A DNA stretch of 64,000 bases, from assembly GCA_020632995.1 (NCBI GenBank), contig JACKEN010000006.1, forward strand, positions 186,001 to 250,000. The letters are read 5' to 3'. The notes beneath the pieces are model-generated. The model saw nothing but the letters and a program-made list of their open reading frames with translations, ran no database searches and had not been told where the DNA came from. Shown here piece after piece: positions 35,395 through 43,341 of the stretch (the first letter of the stretch is position 1; every line of letters starts with the position of its first letter). The translations under genes and the position numbers were made by a program. Source of the stretch: Deltaproteobacteria bacterium (GTDB taxonomy: Bacteria; Myxococcota; Kuafuiibacteriia; Kuafuiibacteriales; Kuafuiibacteriaceae).

Positions 35395-37410
35395 TCAGCC
35401 CACCGGTACGCCCACTTCCGGGTGCGTGAAGGGCGGCGGGCGTCGCCGAGCCGCGAACAACAACAGGAGGGTGAGGGGCCCGAGGCGGCCGGCGAACATC
35501 CCCGCCGCGACCAGGAGCTTGCCCACGTCGTCGAGGCGCCCGGTGGCGCCCACCGAGACCCCCACCGTGCCCACGGCCGAGAAGGCCTCGAACACCGCGC
35601 TCAGGGGGTCGATGTCTTGGGTGAGGACCACGAGCATCCACAACAGGAACGCCGAGCCGAGGCCGAGGGTGGTGATCGCGACCGCCCGGTAGAAGGTGGC
35701 GTGGCCGATGCGGCGCTTCTTCACCAGCGCCTCGGGTCGACCGCGGATCACCGCGACCATCGACAAGAGGACCACCGCGAAGGTGGTGGTCTTGATGCCG
35801 CCCGCGGTGGAGCCGGGGCTGCCGCCGACGAGCATGAAGGGGAGCATCAGGATCTGGGTCTCGGGGCGGAGCTGGGCGAAGTCCACCGAGTTGAAGCCGG
35901 CGGTGCGCAGGGTGACGGACTGGAACACCGCGTTGTGGATGCGGTCGAAGAAGTCGAGGTTCTGCAGGCTGGCCTGCCACTCGAAGGCGCCGATGATCAC
36001 CGTCCCGCCCACGGTGAGGAGGATGGAGGTGATGAAGATCAGGCGCACCGCGATCGAGATCGGGCGGCGACGGACGATGTCCCGCACCGCGAGGGTGGCC
36101 ACCGGGCCCAGGCCCCCCACGATGATGATGGCAGAGATGGTGTAGAGCACCAGCGGATCCCGGGCGTAGGGCATCAGGCTGTCGGTCTGGAGCGAGAAGC
36201 CCGCGTTGCAGAACGCGGAGACCGAGGTGAAGAGGCCGCGCCAGAGGGCGGTGCCGAGGTCGTCGCCGTGCCGCGCCGCGAACAGGATGGTGAGGAGGAG
36301 CGCGCCGACCAGCTCGGTGATGATGGTGACCCGCAGGACGTCCTTCACCGCGCCTACGTGATCCTGGCCCTCCTTGGCCACGAAGAGGTCGGTGAGGGCG
36401 CGCTCGTGCTTCATGCTCGGCCGCCGCCTGAGCACCGCGAGGGCGGCGGTGGAGAAGGTCATGATGCCCAGGCCGCCCACCTGGAAGAGGGTGAAGACCA
36501 CGAGCTGGCCGAAGCCCGAGAAGGCGTTCGGGGTGTCGAGGACGATGAGGCCGGTGACGCAGGTGGCGCTCACCGCGGTGAAGAAGGCGTCCACCCCGGA
36601 GACGGGCTCGCCCGCCGCGCTCACCGGCAGCCACAACAGCACCGCGCCCACCGCCGCGGTCACCCCGAAGGTCACCGCGAGCATCAGCGCAGGGCGGCTT
36701 GCGATCGGGTCCGCCCACGAGGCGAAGGGGCGCCCGCGCGGCGCCTCCCAGACGTCGGCGAGGACGGGGGTGGCGCTGGCGAGGGTGAGGCCGAACAGGC
36801 GGAGGCCGTGGTTCTCGAGGGCGAGCGCGGCGGTGGCCACCGCGGCCAGCCAGACCCCGAGGCCCAGGCGCCGCGGCCACGAGCGCGGGGTGCGGATCCC
36901 GTAGAACCCCACGAGGGCGAGCCCGGCGCCCAGGATGCCGGTGGCGGTGGCGGCGAGCACCGGGAGCGGCTGGGGATGCGGCGCGCCGCCCACCGCGAGG
37001 GCCACCCACAGGGTCGGGAGCAGGGCGCCCCACGCGGGCAGCGAGTACGGCTCGGCGAGGTCGAGGCCGCCGGTGGGGAGGGGCCGCTGGTTCCGCGCGG
37101 TGAGGAGCACCGCGCCGAGGCCGAGCAAGAGGGTCAGGGCGGGGCGGGTGAGGAGGACGTCATGCAGGCCGGCGAGGGTGGCCACGGTGGCGAGGAGCAC
37201 CATCGGGCGCCCGTTCTCGCCCCGCCCCTCGAGGAGGGCGGCGAGGCCCAGGGCGAGCGACGCCACCGCGAGGCCGGCGGCGTGGAACCAGGGCGCCGCC
37301 GGCCCCTGGACGTCCACCGCGGGCAGCGCGGTGGCCAGGGTGGCGAGCAGGCCCAGGCGGAATCGCTTGGAGCGCCGCGCCCATCGGGCGCCCCCCGCTT
37401 CCGGCTCCAT
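35395..37410 (-). CDS. trkH: TrkH/KtrB-type potassium transporter with long N-terminal membrane extension
   Basis: Potassium translocating subunit, about 671 residues where the family has about 450-485. The canonical part (from about 230) contains the four filter loops with the selectivity glycines: SATCVTGLIVLD, SAFCNAGFSL, TLRTAGFNSVDF and SAVGTVGVSVGATG. The extra N-terminal 200 residues hold about six hydrophobic segments (for example LALALAAL-type stretches and WGALLPTLWVALAVGG). The start is ATG 37410, with GAGG six bases before; an ATG at 37422 adds four residues. First gene of the trkH-trkA-HAMP operon. Confidence 0.9.
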   Translation of the reverse strand: MEPEAGGARWARRSKRFRLGLLATLATALPAVDVQGPAAPWFHAAGLAVASLALGLAALLEGRGENGRPMVLLATVATLAGLHDVLLTRPALTLLLGLGAVLLTARNQRPLPTGGLDLAEPYSLPAWGALLPTLWVALAVGGAPHPQPLPVLAATATGILGAGLALVGFYGIRTPRSWPRRLGLGVWLAAVATAALALENHGLRLFGLTLASATPVLADVWEAPRGRPFASWADPIASRPALMLAVTFGVTAAVGAVLLWLPVSAAGEPVSGVDAFFTAVSATCVTGLIVLDTPNAFSGFGQLVVFTLFQVGGLGIMTFSTAALAVLRRRPSMKHERALTDLFVAKEGQDHVGAVKDVLRVTIITELVGALLLTILFAARHGDDLGTALWRGLFTSVSAFCNAGFSLQTDSLMPYARDPLVLYTISAIIIVGGLGPVATLAVRDIVRRRPISIAVRLIFITSILLTVGGTVIIGAFEWQASLQNLDFFDRIHNAVFQSVTLRTAGFNSVDFAQLRPETQILMLPFMLVGGSPGSTAGGIKTTTFAVVLLSMVAVIRGRPEALVKKRRIGHATFYRAVAITTLGLGSAFLLWMLVVLTQDIDPLSAVFEAFSAVGTVGVSVGATGRLDDVGKLLVAAGMFAGRLGPLTLLLLFAARRRPPPFTHPEVGVPVG

Positions 37411-37479
37411 GGAGGGCCTCATACCCCGATGGTGGCGTTTCTGCGAGGCGGAACAGCGTTGGCCGGGTAGCATGCGCCG

Positions 37480-38661
37480 GTGGCGGGGCTGCGGGCGGCG
37501 CTGATCTTGTTCGTGGTGGCGGGATCCTCGGGGATCCTGTTCCGGCACGCGGCCGCGTTCCAGCAGGCCTTCTCGCTCTCCCTCGCCTTCGTGCGCCACG
37601 CTCACTCTCACCTGATGTACATGGGGTGGGGGACCCCCGCCCTCGCCGCCCTGCTCCTCGCGAGCGCGGCCGAGCGGGGCGGCGCCGACGCTCGGCCGGC
37701 CCTGCGGCTCGGCCGGTGGGCGCTGTGGGCGAGCGTGGTCCTCGCCGCCCTCGCGTTCCCCAGCTTCCTCTTCTTCGGCTACACTCCGCTCCTCCTGGGG
37801 CAAGCCAGGTTGCCGCTGTCGGCGATGCTGGGCGGGGTGGCGATGCTCGCCTGGTACGGCGTGGCGGTGGCGTGGCTCCGCGCGGCCCGGGGCACCCGTC
37901 GCGACGTGGCCCGCACCGCGTGGGACGCCGCCCTTGCCACCCTCGCGTTCTCCACCGTGGGGGCCTGGATGCAGGCCTCCTCCGCCATCCAGCCCCTGAA
38001 CCCGGTGCTCCACCAGGCCTCGCTCCACCTCTTCCTCGATCTGTTCGGCGGGGGCTGGTTCGTGTTCGGCGCCCTCGCCCTGGCGTTCGAGGCGGCGCCG
38101 GAGCTCGATCGCCCGGGGGTGCGGCGGGCCCTGTTGGGCGCAGCGGCCACCGTGCCCTTCACCTTCCTCCTCGCGGTGCCGGGGGACATGATGAGCGGCA
38201 CCGGCGCATTGCTCCGGCATGGCGCCGCGGGCGCGGCGGGGCTCTGCCTCCTGTATCTCGCGCAGGCCATCCTGCGGAGCCGGGCCGCCCGCGCGGCCGG
38301 CTTCATTGCGCCGGGGGTGATGCTGGTCCTGCACGCGGGGAGCCTGGTGGCGGCGACCTCACCCGCGCTCCTCGACGCCGGGGTGCAGGCCGGGTTGCGG
38401 GTCCTCTACCTGCACGTGACCTTCCTCGGGGTGCTGACCCTGTCCGTGTTGGCGGCGGCCGAGGCGCGCTGGGGCCTTCGGGGCCGGCGGGCGATGACCG
38501 CGGTGGTGGTGCTCCTCATCGCGACCCTGGTGCCGCTCACCTGGCTGTGGCCCGAGGCCTGGGGCGGGGCCTGGCGCTTCCCCGCAGCCGAGGCGGGGGC
38601 GCTGGGCCCGGTGGTGGTGGCGCTGTACGCGCTCATCCGGGGCTTCGGGAGGCCGGCGTGA
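37480..38661 (+). CDS. polytopic membrane protein with conserved histidines, unknown
   Basis: 393 residues and about ten to eleven hydrophobic segments. Histidines sit in or near spans: FVRHAHSHLMYMGWG in span 2, LHQASLHLFLDLFGGGWFVFG in the middle, RVLYLHVTFLG late. The H-x-H-S-H-L-x-x-x-G-W phrase resembles a group of haem-copper-oxidase-subunit-I-like proteins of unknown role, so haem or metal binding is possible. It starts with GTG 37480, divergent from trkH across 69 bp. The downstream methyltransferase begins inside its stop codon, so the two genes are translationally linked. Confidence 0.75.
   Translation: MAGLRAALILFVVAGSSGILFRHAAAFQQAFSLSLAFVRHAHSHLMYMGWGTPALAALLLASAAERGGADARPALRLGRWALWASVVLAALAFPSFLFFGYTPLLLGQARLPLSAMLGGVAMLAWYGVAVAWLRAARGTRRDVARTAWDAALATLAFSTVGAWMQASSAIQPLNPVLHQASLHLFLDLFGGGWFVFGALALAFEAAPELDRPGVRRALLGAAATVPFTFLLAVPGDMMSGTGALLRHGAAGAAGLCLLYLAQAILRSRAARAAGFIAPGVMLVLHAGSLVAATSPALLDAGVQAGLRVLYLHVTFLGVLTLSVLAAAEARWGLRGRRAMTAVVVLLIATLVPLTWLWPEAWGGAWRFPAAEAGALGPVVVALYALIRGFGRPA
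37800..37813. repeat. GCAA-N6-TTGC palindrome, copy 11
   Basis: GCAAGCCAGGTTGC in the polytopic membrane protein gene, read as GGG CAA GCC AGG TTG CCG. Confidence 0.7.
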
Positions 38662-39368
38662 GCCTCGAGCAGGTCCGCCTGGTGCTGCTCCGCACCCACA
38701 ACGGCAAGAACCTGGGCGCGGTGGCCCGGGCGATGAACAACTTCGGCCTCTCGAACCTCGTGCTCGCGGACCTCGGCAAGGTGGACTGGTCGGACGTGAA
38801 CCAGATGGCGGTCCGCTCCGCCGCGATCACCGAGGCCGCGCCGCGGGTGCCCGACCTCGCCGCCGCGGTGGCCGGCTGCCGGTACGTGGTGGGCACGACG
38901 ATGCGGCGGCGCCCCGGGCAGCGCCACCTCACCCCACGCGAGGCGGCCGAGGCCCTCGCCACCCACGCCGCCCACGGCTCGGTGGCCCTGGTGTTCGGGG
39001 AGGAGCGGGTGGGGCTGACCAACCAGGACCTGCTGGCCTGCCACGACGTCTCGGTGATCCCCACCAGCCCCGAGCTGCCCTCGCTCAACCTGGCGCAAGC
39101 CGTCTTGCTCTACTGCTGGGAGCTCTTCGGGCTCCTCGGGGCCCCGGTCGCGCCCGCGGCCGAGCCCCGGGCGGCGGAGGAGGACTACGCCCTCGTGGAG
39201 GCCGCCTTGCGCGGTCACATGGCTCGGAGCGGCTTCGCGGATCCGGACCGCCCTCGGAACGGGGCGCGGGAGCTGATGCAGTCGCTGAAGCGCGCGGGCC
39301 TCACCCCGCACGAGGCCCGGCTGTGGGCGGCGCTGTTCAAGGACCCGAGTGGGGGGCGAGGGGCCTGA
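38658..39368 (+). CDS. TrmJ-like SPOUT RNA 2'-O-methyltransferase
   Basis: 236 residues. SPOUT knot motifs: THNGKNLGAVARAMNNFGL at the N-terminus, FGEERVGLTNQDL in the middle, and IPTSPELPSLNLAQAV at the knot. These are the TrmJ order; TrmJ methylates the ribose at position 32 of some tRNAs. The extra C-terminal region (about 165-236) of TrmJ-type proteins is present. Start GTG 38658 overlaps the previous stop (GTGA). Its end overlaps the convergent apbE gene by 32 bp. Confidence 0.9.
   Translation: MSLEQVRLVLLRTHNGKNLGAVARAMNNFGLSNLVLADLGKVDWSDVNQMAVRSAAITEAAPRVPDLAAAVAGCRYVVGTTMRRRPGQRHLTPREAAEALATHAAHGSVALVFGEERVGLTNQDLLACHDVSVIPTSPELPSLNLAQAVLLYCWELFGLLGAPVAPAAEPRAAEEDYALVEAALRGHMARSGFADPDRPRNGARELMQSLKRAGLTPHEARLWAALFKDPSGGRGA
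39095..39108. repeat. GCAA-N6-TTGC palindrome, copy 12
   Basis: GCAAGCCGTCTTGC in the methyltransferase gene, read as GCG CAA GCC GTC TTG CTC. It falls within the SAM-binding knot. Confidence 0.75.
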
Positions 39369-40335
39369 GCTGCACCTTGCCCTCGAGGCCGGACGAGAGC
39401 AGCACCCGGCCGTCGCCGGTGACCATGATCGCCTCGACCCCGGGGAGCGACTCCACCAGCGCCATGCCCTTGTCGGGCCCCATGACGAAGACCGAGGTGG
39501 ACAAGGCGTCGGCGTCCTCGGCCCTTTGGGCCACGATCGTGACGCTGCGGGCGCCCCGGGCCGGGTAGCCGGTGCTCGGGTCGATGATGTGGTGGTAGCG
39601 GACGCCGTCCTTGATCAGGTAGCGCTCGTAGTCGCCGCTGGTGGTGAAGGCGCTGTCCTTGAGGGCGAGCACCGCGAACGAGGCGCGCGCGTCGCGCGGA
39701 TCCTGCACCCCCGCGACCCACGGGCGATCGCTCCGCGTGCCGGCCAGGTAGAGCTCGCCCCCGAGCTTGATGAAGAAGTTGGCGAAGCCTCGCTCTCGGA
39801 GGAGGGCCACCACCCGGTCGACCGCGTAGCCCTTCGCGATGCCGCCCAGGCCCAGCTTCATGCCGGGGGCGCCGAGGTGGACCTCGTCGCCCTCGATGAT
39901 CACCTTGGTGTAGTCGATGAGGGCGGCGCGGGCCTTGGCCTCCTTCGGGGTGGGGATCCGCGCGGCGTCCTCGGCCGAGAAGCGCCACAGGCCCCACAGG
40001 GAGGCGAACGTCGGGTCGAAGGCGCCGCCGGTGCGGGCCGACCACTGCAGGGTACGTTGCAGGAGCTCGAGGGCCTCCTTGGGGAGCCTCACCCGCTTCG
40101 TGGGGGCTTCGTTGAGGCGCCCGAGCGGGCTGTCGGGCTTCCACTCCGAAAGGAGCGCGTCGAGGCGCAGGAGCTCCTCCTTGGCCGCCGCCACCGCCGC
40201 CTCGGCCCGGGGGCGGTCGGCCTCGCTCGCGAGGGCGATCTTGACCACCAGCCGGGTGGTCATGATCTCCGCGGTGTGCTCGTACATGGGCGGCGGGGTG
40301 GCCGCGATCGCGATCAGGGCGAGGAGGGGGGACAT
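39337..40335 (-). CDS. apbE: FAD:protein FMN transferase
   Basis: Exported flavinyl transferase, 332 residues: moves FMN from FAD to Thr/Ser of secreted redox proteins. Signal-like start MSPLLALIAIAATPPP. Family phrases: FDPTFASLWGLWRF, LGLGGIAKGYAVDRVV, FFIKLGGELYLAG, HHIIDPSTGYPA and the metal-binding DADALSTSVFVMG. Third gene of the DUF4266-DUF3570-apbE set; its ATG overlaps the DUF3570 stop (TGATG). A protein with the flavinylation motif is not evident in the set, so the acceptor is unknown. Confidence 0.95.
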   Translation of the reverse strand: MSPLLALIAIAATPPPMYEHTAEIMTTRLVVKIALASEADRPRAEAAVAAAKEELLRLDALLSEWKPDSPLGRLNEAPTKRVRLPKEALELLQRTLQWSARTGGAFDPTFASLWGLWRFSAEDAARIPTPKEAKARAALIDYTKVIIEGDEVHLGAPGMKLGLGGIAKGYAVDRVVALLRERGFANFFIKLGGELYLAGTRSDRPWVAGVQDPRDARASFAVLALKDSAFTTSGDYERYLIKDGVRYHHIIDPSTGYPARGARSVTIVAQRAEDADALSTSVFVMGPDKGMALVESLPGVEAIMVTGDGRVLLSSGLEGKVQLRPLAPHSGP

Positions 40336-41573
40336 CAGAGCTCTACCGTGAGGCCGCCGCCCACGATGATCGCGGTGCGATCGAGGAGGTAGGCGAAGTC
40401 CTTGTACTTGGTGTACTGCAGGTCGCCTTTCAGATCCAGGACCACCCGCTCCAGGAAGGACGGGACGGGGAGCTCGAGCGAGAGCTTCACGCCCACCATG
40501 TCGTACCAGAACGCGCTCAGCTCCCGGTCCATGGTGAACAGGGTGGGGCGGGTCTCGGCGTCGGGCACGGTGTAGGCCACCTGATAGAAGTCCGCCTCGG
40601 TCTGGATGTAGAAGCGGTTCCGCAGGCGGAGCTGCACTCCGGCCGGGAGCTTCTGGTAGATGTTCACGCTCAGTGTGTGGCTGGTGATCGCCCAGTCGTC
40701 GGCGTAGAACCGGTAGTCCCCCGCCACCGTCATCCCGAAGTCGAAGGCGTGGTTGAGGCGCGCCACCGCCGCGCCGCGGAGGCGGTCCCGGGGGAGGCGC
40801 TCGGCCAGGCGCTCGAGCGGGCGCACCGCCCCGCTGAGCAGGCTGGCCTCGGAGAGCTGGGCCGGGTCGACCGTGCCCTCGAGGAAGATCGGCACGTAGC
40901 GGTAAACGCTCGCCTGGTAGCCCCGGGCCACGATGATCGAGCCCGACAGCTGCAGGTAGGTCCGCTTCGACAAGAGCTGGGTGAAGGACGCGTTGACCGC
41001 GTGGATGTCGAGGTGGTCCTCGAACGCGTCGAGCGAGGTGTGGGAGCGGCCCACCGAGTTGTAGACGTAGCTGTAGCCGGCGCCCACCGTGACGTTCTTC
41101 TGCAAGAGCTCGGTCGAGAACCCGCCGCCCACCGTCACGCTCTGGTAGTCGTTCTCGCGGCTGTAGCTCACCGAGCCGCCGAGGTCGGTCTCGATCGAGC
41201 GGAGCTTGTGCCCGCCCGACAGCGCGATGCCGTGGCGGGTCTCGTTGAACTTGTCGGTGGCCGAGGTGCGCACGTCGACCGTGGCGGCGGAGAGCACGTC
41301 GGCGTCGTACTCGAGCGTGATGCTCGAGGTGTCGAAGATCTTCTGCTCCACCGAGACGATCGGGGTGACCACGGTGAGCCCGTCGTCGTCGGTGTAGTAG
41401 GCCAGCTTGCTCGCCACCCGCGTGCCGAAGGGCGCGGCGACCTCCGACTCCGCCGCGTCGCCCGAGCGCCGTCGCAGGTCGCGGTGCTTGTTCAGGACGT
41501 CGTCCGCCCGAGCCGCCAGCGGGGCGGTCAGCGCGGCGACGATGATGGCAAGCCTAGTTGCAGCCGCAGCCAC
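40335..41573 (-). CDS. DUF3570 outer-membrane beta-barrel protein
   Basis: 412 residues with a signal peptide (LAIIVAALTAPLAARA). The mature part is alternating beta strands typical of a barrel (GAGYSYVYNSVGRS, YLQLSGSIIVARGY, GVKLSLELPVPS) and ends in a membrane-type strand with hydrophobic C-terminus (GGGLTVEL). DUF3570 proteins recur beside ApbE and DUF4266, and a role in an extracytoplasmic flavin-dependent redox system has been proposed for such clusters. GTG 41573 lies inside the end of the DUF4266 gene, which overlaps it by 20 bp. Confidence 0.88.
   Translation of the reverse strand: MAAAATRLAIIVAALTAPLAARADDVLNKHRDLRRRSGDAAESEVAAPFGTRVASKLAYYTDDDGLTVVTPIVSVEQKIFDTSSITLEYDADVLSAATVDVRTSATDKFNETRHGIALSGGHKLRSIETDLGGSVSYSRENDYQSVTVGGGFSTELLQKNVTVGAGYSYVYNSVGRSHTSLDAFEDHLDIHAVNASFTQLLSKRTYLQLSGSIIVARGYQASVYRYVPIFLEGTVDPAQLSEASLLSGAVRPLERLAERLPRDRLRGAAVARLNHAFDFGMTVAGDYRFYADDWAITSHTLSVNIYQKLPAGVQLRLRNRFYIQTEADFYQVAYTVPDAETRPTLFTMDRELSAFWYDMVGVKLSLELPVPSFLERVVLDLKGDLQYTKYKDFAYLLDRTAIIVGGGLTVEL
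41548..41561. repeat. GCAA-N6-TTGC palindrome, copy 13
   Basis: GCAAGCCTAGTTGC across the overlap of two genes. The minus strand reads TGC AAC TAG as the end of the DUF4266 gene and GCA ACT AGG CTT GCC near the start of the DUF3570 gene. Confidence 0.7.
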
Positions 41574-41811
41574 CGCCGGTGTCTCCGTAGCCGCCCGCGC
41601 TCCCCTCGCGGTACGCGAACAGGTGCTGCTCCAGCTTGGCCTCCTCGGGGTCCGGCACCACCGCCATGCAGGGGTCGGCCAGGATGGCCCGCTCCCAGGG
41701 TCGTACGTTGACGCACCCAGCGAGGGGAGAGCTCCCGAGAATGAGAATCAACAGCGGCAGTAGGCGCTTCAAGTGGGCCGAGTAGAGGGCCTGGTGGTGG
41801 GGCTTGGCCAT
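41554..41811 (-). CDS. DUF4266 small lipoprotein
   Basis: 85 residues from ATG 41811, or 72 from the TTG at 41772; the latter gives a textbook lipoprotein signal (KRLLPLLILILGSSPLAGC) and may be the real start. The mature part shows the DUF4266 signature PWERAILADPCM and a Gly/Cys tail GGYGDTGGGCGCN. The tail cysteines could bind metal. First gene of the three-gene apbE operon, divergent from the MopE-like operon across about 70 bp. Confidence 0.85.
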   Translation of the reverse strand: MAKPHHQALYSAHLKRLLPLLILILGSSPLAGCVNVRPWERAILADPCMAVVPDPEEAKLEQHLFAYREGSAGGYGDTGGGCGCN

Positions 41812-41883
41812 CGGTCGGACGGCGGCGCATCGGCCGGACCTCGTATGGTTGAGCGCACCCTGTGGGTGCCATGAGTGAGGGAC

Positions 41884-43341
41884 ATGCAGGGACCCTTGCG
41901 AGCGGCGTTGACCGCCGGGCTCGTCACCCTCGGGGTGGCCATGGCTTCCCCGACTCAGGCGCAGCAGAGCTGCGGCCAGTTCGTGGACGTGATCACCGCG
42001 CCGAGCGGCAAGATCGGCAACCACGCTTGCGACTCCGACAAGGACGGGACGGTCAAGGACTCGAACTACTGCTACTGCGACGACTGCAGCATCCAGCCCG
42101 AGCGCTGCAACCGGCGCGGCGACCTGGCGTTCTGCTCGTGTGATCCGGCGCGGCAGCACTGCCGCCCGCGGCCGTGCATCGCCCAGGGCTCCTGCAGCGC
42201 CTCGGATCCGACGAGCTACTACTGGCAGCTGGACTGCAACGACTACAACCGCGATCGCTTCCCGGGGAACTGCGAGGTCTGCGGGGACACCGTCGACGAC
42301 GACTGCGACGGGCGCACCGACGACTGCACGAGCGCGGACCTCGACGGGGACGGCTACCCCTCGCCCCAGGACTGCAACGACAACAACCCCCAGGCCTATC
42401 CCGGCGCGCCCGAGATCCCCTGCAACTCGGTGGACGAGGACTGCTCGGGGATGGACGACTGCGGGGGCAACCCCACCGACGCCGACAACGACGGGTACAG
42501 CGCGCCAGCGGACTGCGACGACGGCGACGCGTCGGTGCACCCGGGGGCGGTCGACATCTGCGGGGACAACAAGAACTCGGACTGCGATCCGCTCGGCCTG
42601 GACTGCCCGGACGACGCGGACGGCGACGGCTACTCGGCGGGGCACGACTGCCGCGACGACGACCCGAGCATCCACCCCGGCGCGGTGGAGCGGTGTGGCG
42701 ACGGCATCGATCAGGACTGCAGCGGCCAAGACCGCGCCTGCGTGCGCGACCAGGATCGCGATGGCTTCGACGCGGTCTCGGCCGGTGGCACCGACTGCGA
42801 CGACCTCGACAGCCGGGTGTACCCCGGCGCGCTCGAGGCCTGCGGCGATGGTATCGACCAAGACTGCCAGGGCGGCGACGTGGCCTGCGACGTGTTCGAC
42901 CGCGACGGCGATGGCTTCCCCGGCGCCGAGTACGGCGGCGCGGACTGCGACGACACCGACGATAGCGTGTACCCGGGCGCCCCCGAGACGTGCGGCGACG
43001 GCATCGACAGCAACTGCGATCGGCAGCCGGATCGCGCCTGCCCCACCGACACCGACCAGGACGGCGACGGCTTCGAGAGCGCGGCGTACGGCGGCGCGGA
43101 CTGCAACGATCACGACTCCCGCATCAACCCGATCGGGATCGAGCTCTGCGGGGACGGGGTGGACAACGACTGCAACGGGGTGGCGGACGATCACTGCGGG
43201 CAGCCCGAGATCCCGACCGACGCGCTGGGCTTCGTGAACAGCGGCGCCACCTCGTGCGGCGGCTGCGCGACCTCGGACGGGGTGGCCTCGTCGGCGCTCC
43301 TGGTGCTCCTCGGCCTGGGCCTCGTGCGGAGGCGCCGGTGA
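41884..43341 (+). CDS. MopE-like putative metal-binding repeat protein with MYXO-CTERM-like tail
   Basis: 485 residues. Signal peptide (AALTAGLVTLGVAMA, ASPTQAQ). Residues about 40-110 are Cys-rich. About 140-440 contain seven or eight repeats of the MopE type, D-x-D-x-D-G-Y then D-C-D-D-x-D and P-G-A-x-E-x-C-G-D-G-x-D-x-D-C. The Asp spacing would bind Ca2+; the family name comes from a copper-binding protein. The end is SCGGCATSDGVASSALLV with an Arg4 cluster, the Cys/hydrophobic/Arg form of MYXO-CTERM sorting tails, so it is probably processed and displayed on the cell surface. ATG 41884 has GAGGG before it. The next gene starts inside its stop. Confidence 0.9.
   Translation: MQGPLRAALTAGLVTLGVAMASPTQAQQSCGQFVDVITAPSGKIGNHACDSDKDGTVKDSNYCYCDDCSIQPERCNRRGDLAFCSCDPARQHCRPRPCIAQGSCSASDPTSYYWQLDCNDYNRDRFPGNCEVCGDTVDDDCDGRTDDCTSADLDGDGYPSPQDCNDNNPQAYPGAPEIPCNSVDEDCSGMDDCGGNPTDADNDGYSAPADCDDGDASVHPGAVDICGDNKNSDCDPLGLDCPDDADGDGYSAGHDCRDDDPSIHPGAVERCGDGIDQDCSGQDRACVRDQDRDGFDAVSAGGTDCDDLDSRVYPGALEACGDGIDQDCQGGDVACDVFDRDGDGFPGAEYGGADCDDTDDSVYPGAPETCGDGIDSNCDRQPDRACPTDTDQDGDGFESAAYGGADCNDHDSRINPIGIELCGDGVDNDCNGVADDHCGQPEIPTDALGFVNSGATSCGGCATSDGVASSALLVLLGLGLVRRRR
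42017..42030. repeat. GCAA-N6-TTGC palindrome, copy 14
   Basis: GCAACCACGCTTGC in the first MopE-like gene, read as GGC AAC CAC GCT TGC. A one-mismatch copy begins at 41886 near the start codon. Confidence 0.65.

Noticed and set aside
2857..38139. Recurrent word CCTGTTGG (for example near 2857, 19105, 23617, 24341, 30000, 38131)
   Set aside because: It mostly encodes Leu-Leu as CTG TTG, so it is explained as a codon-pair habit. It also warns that TTG alone is not evidence for the palindrome; the paired in-phase CAA is.
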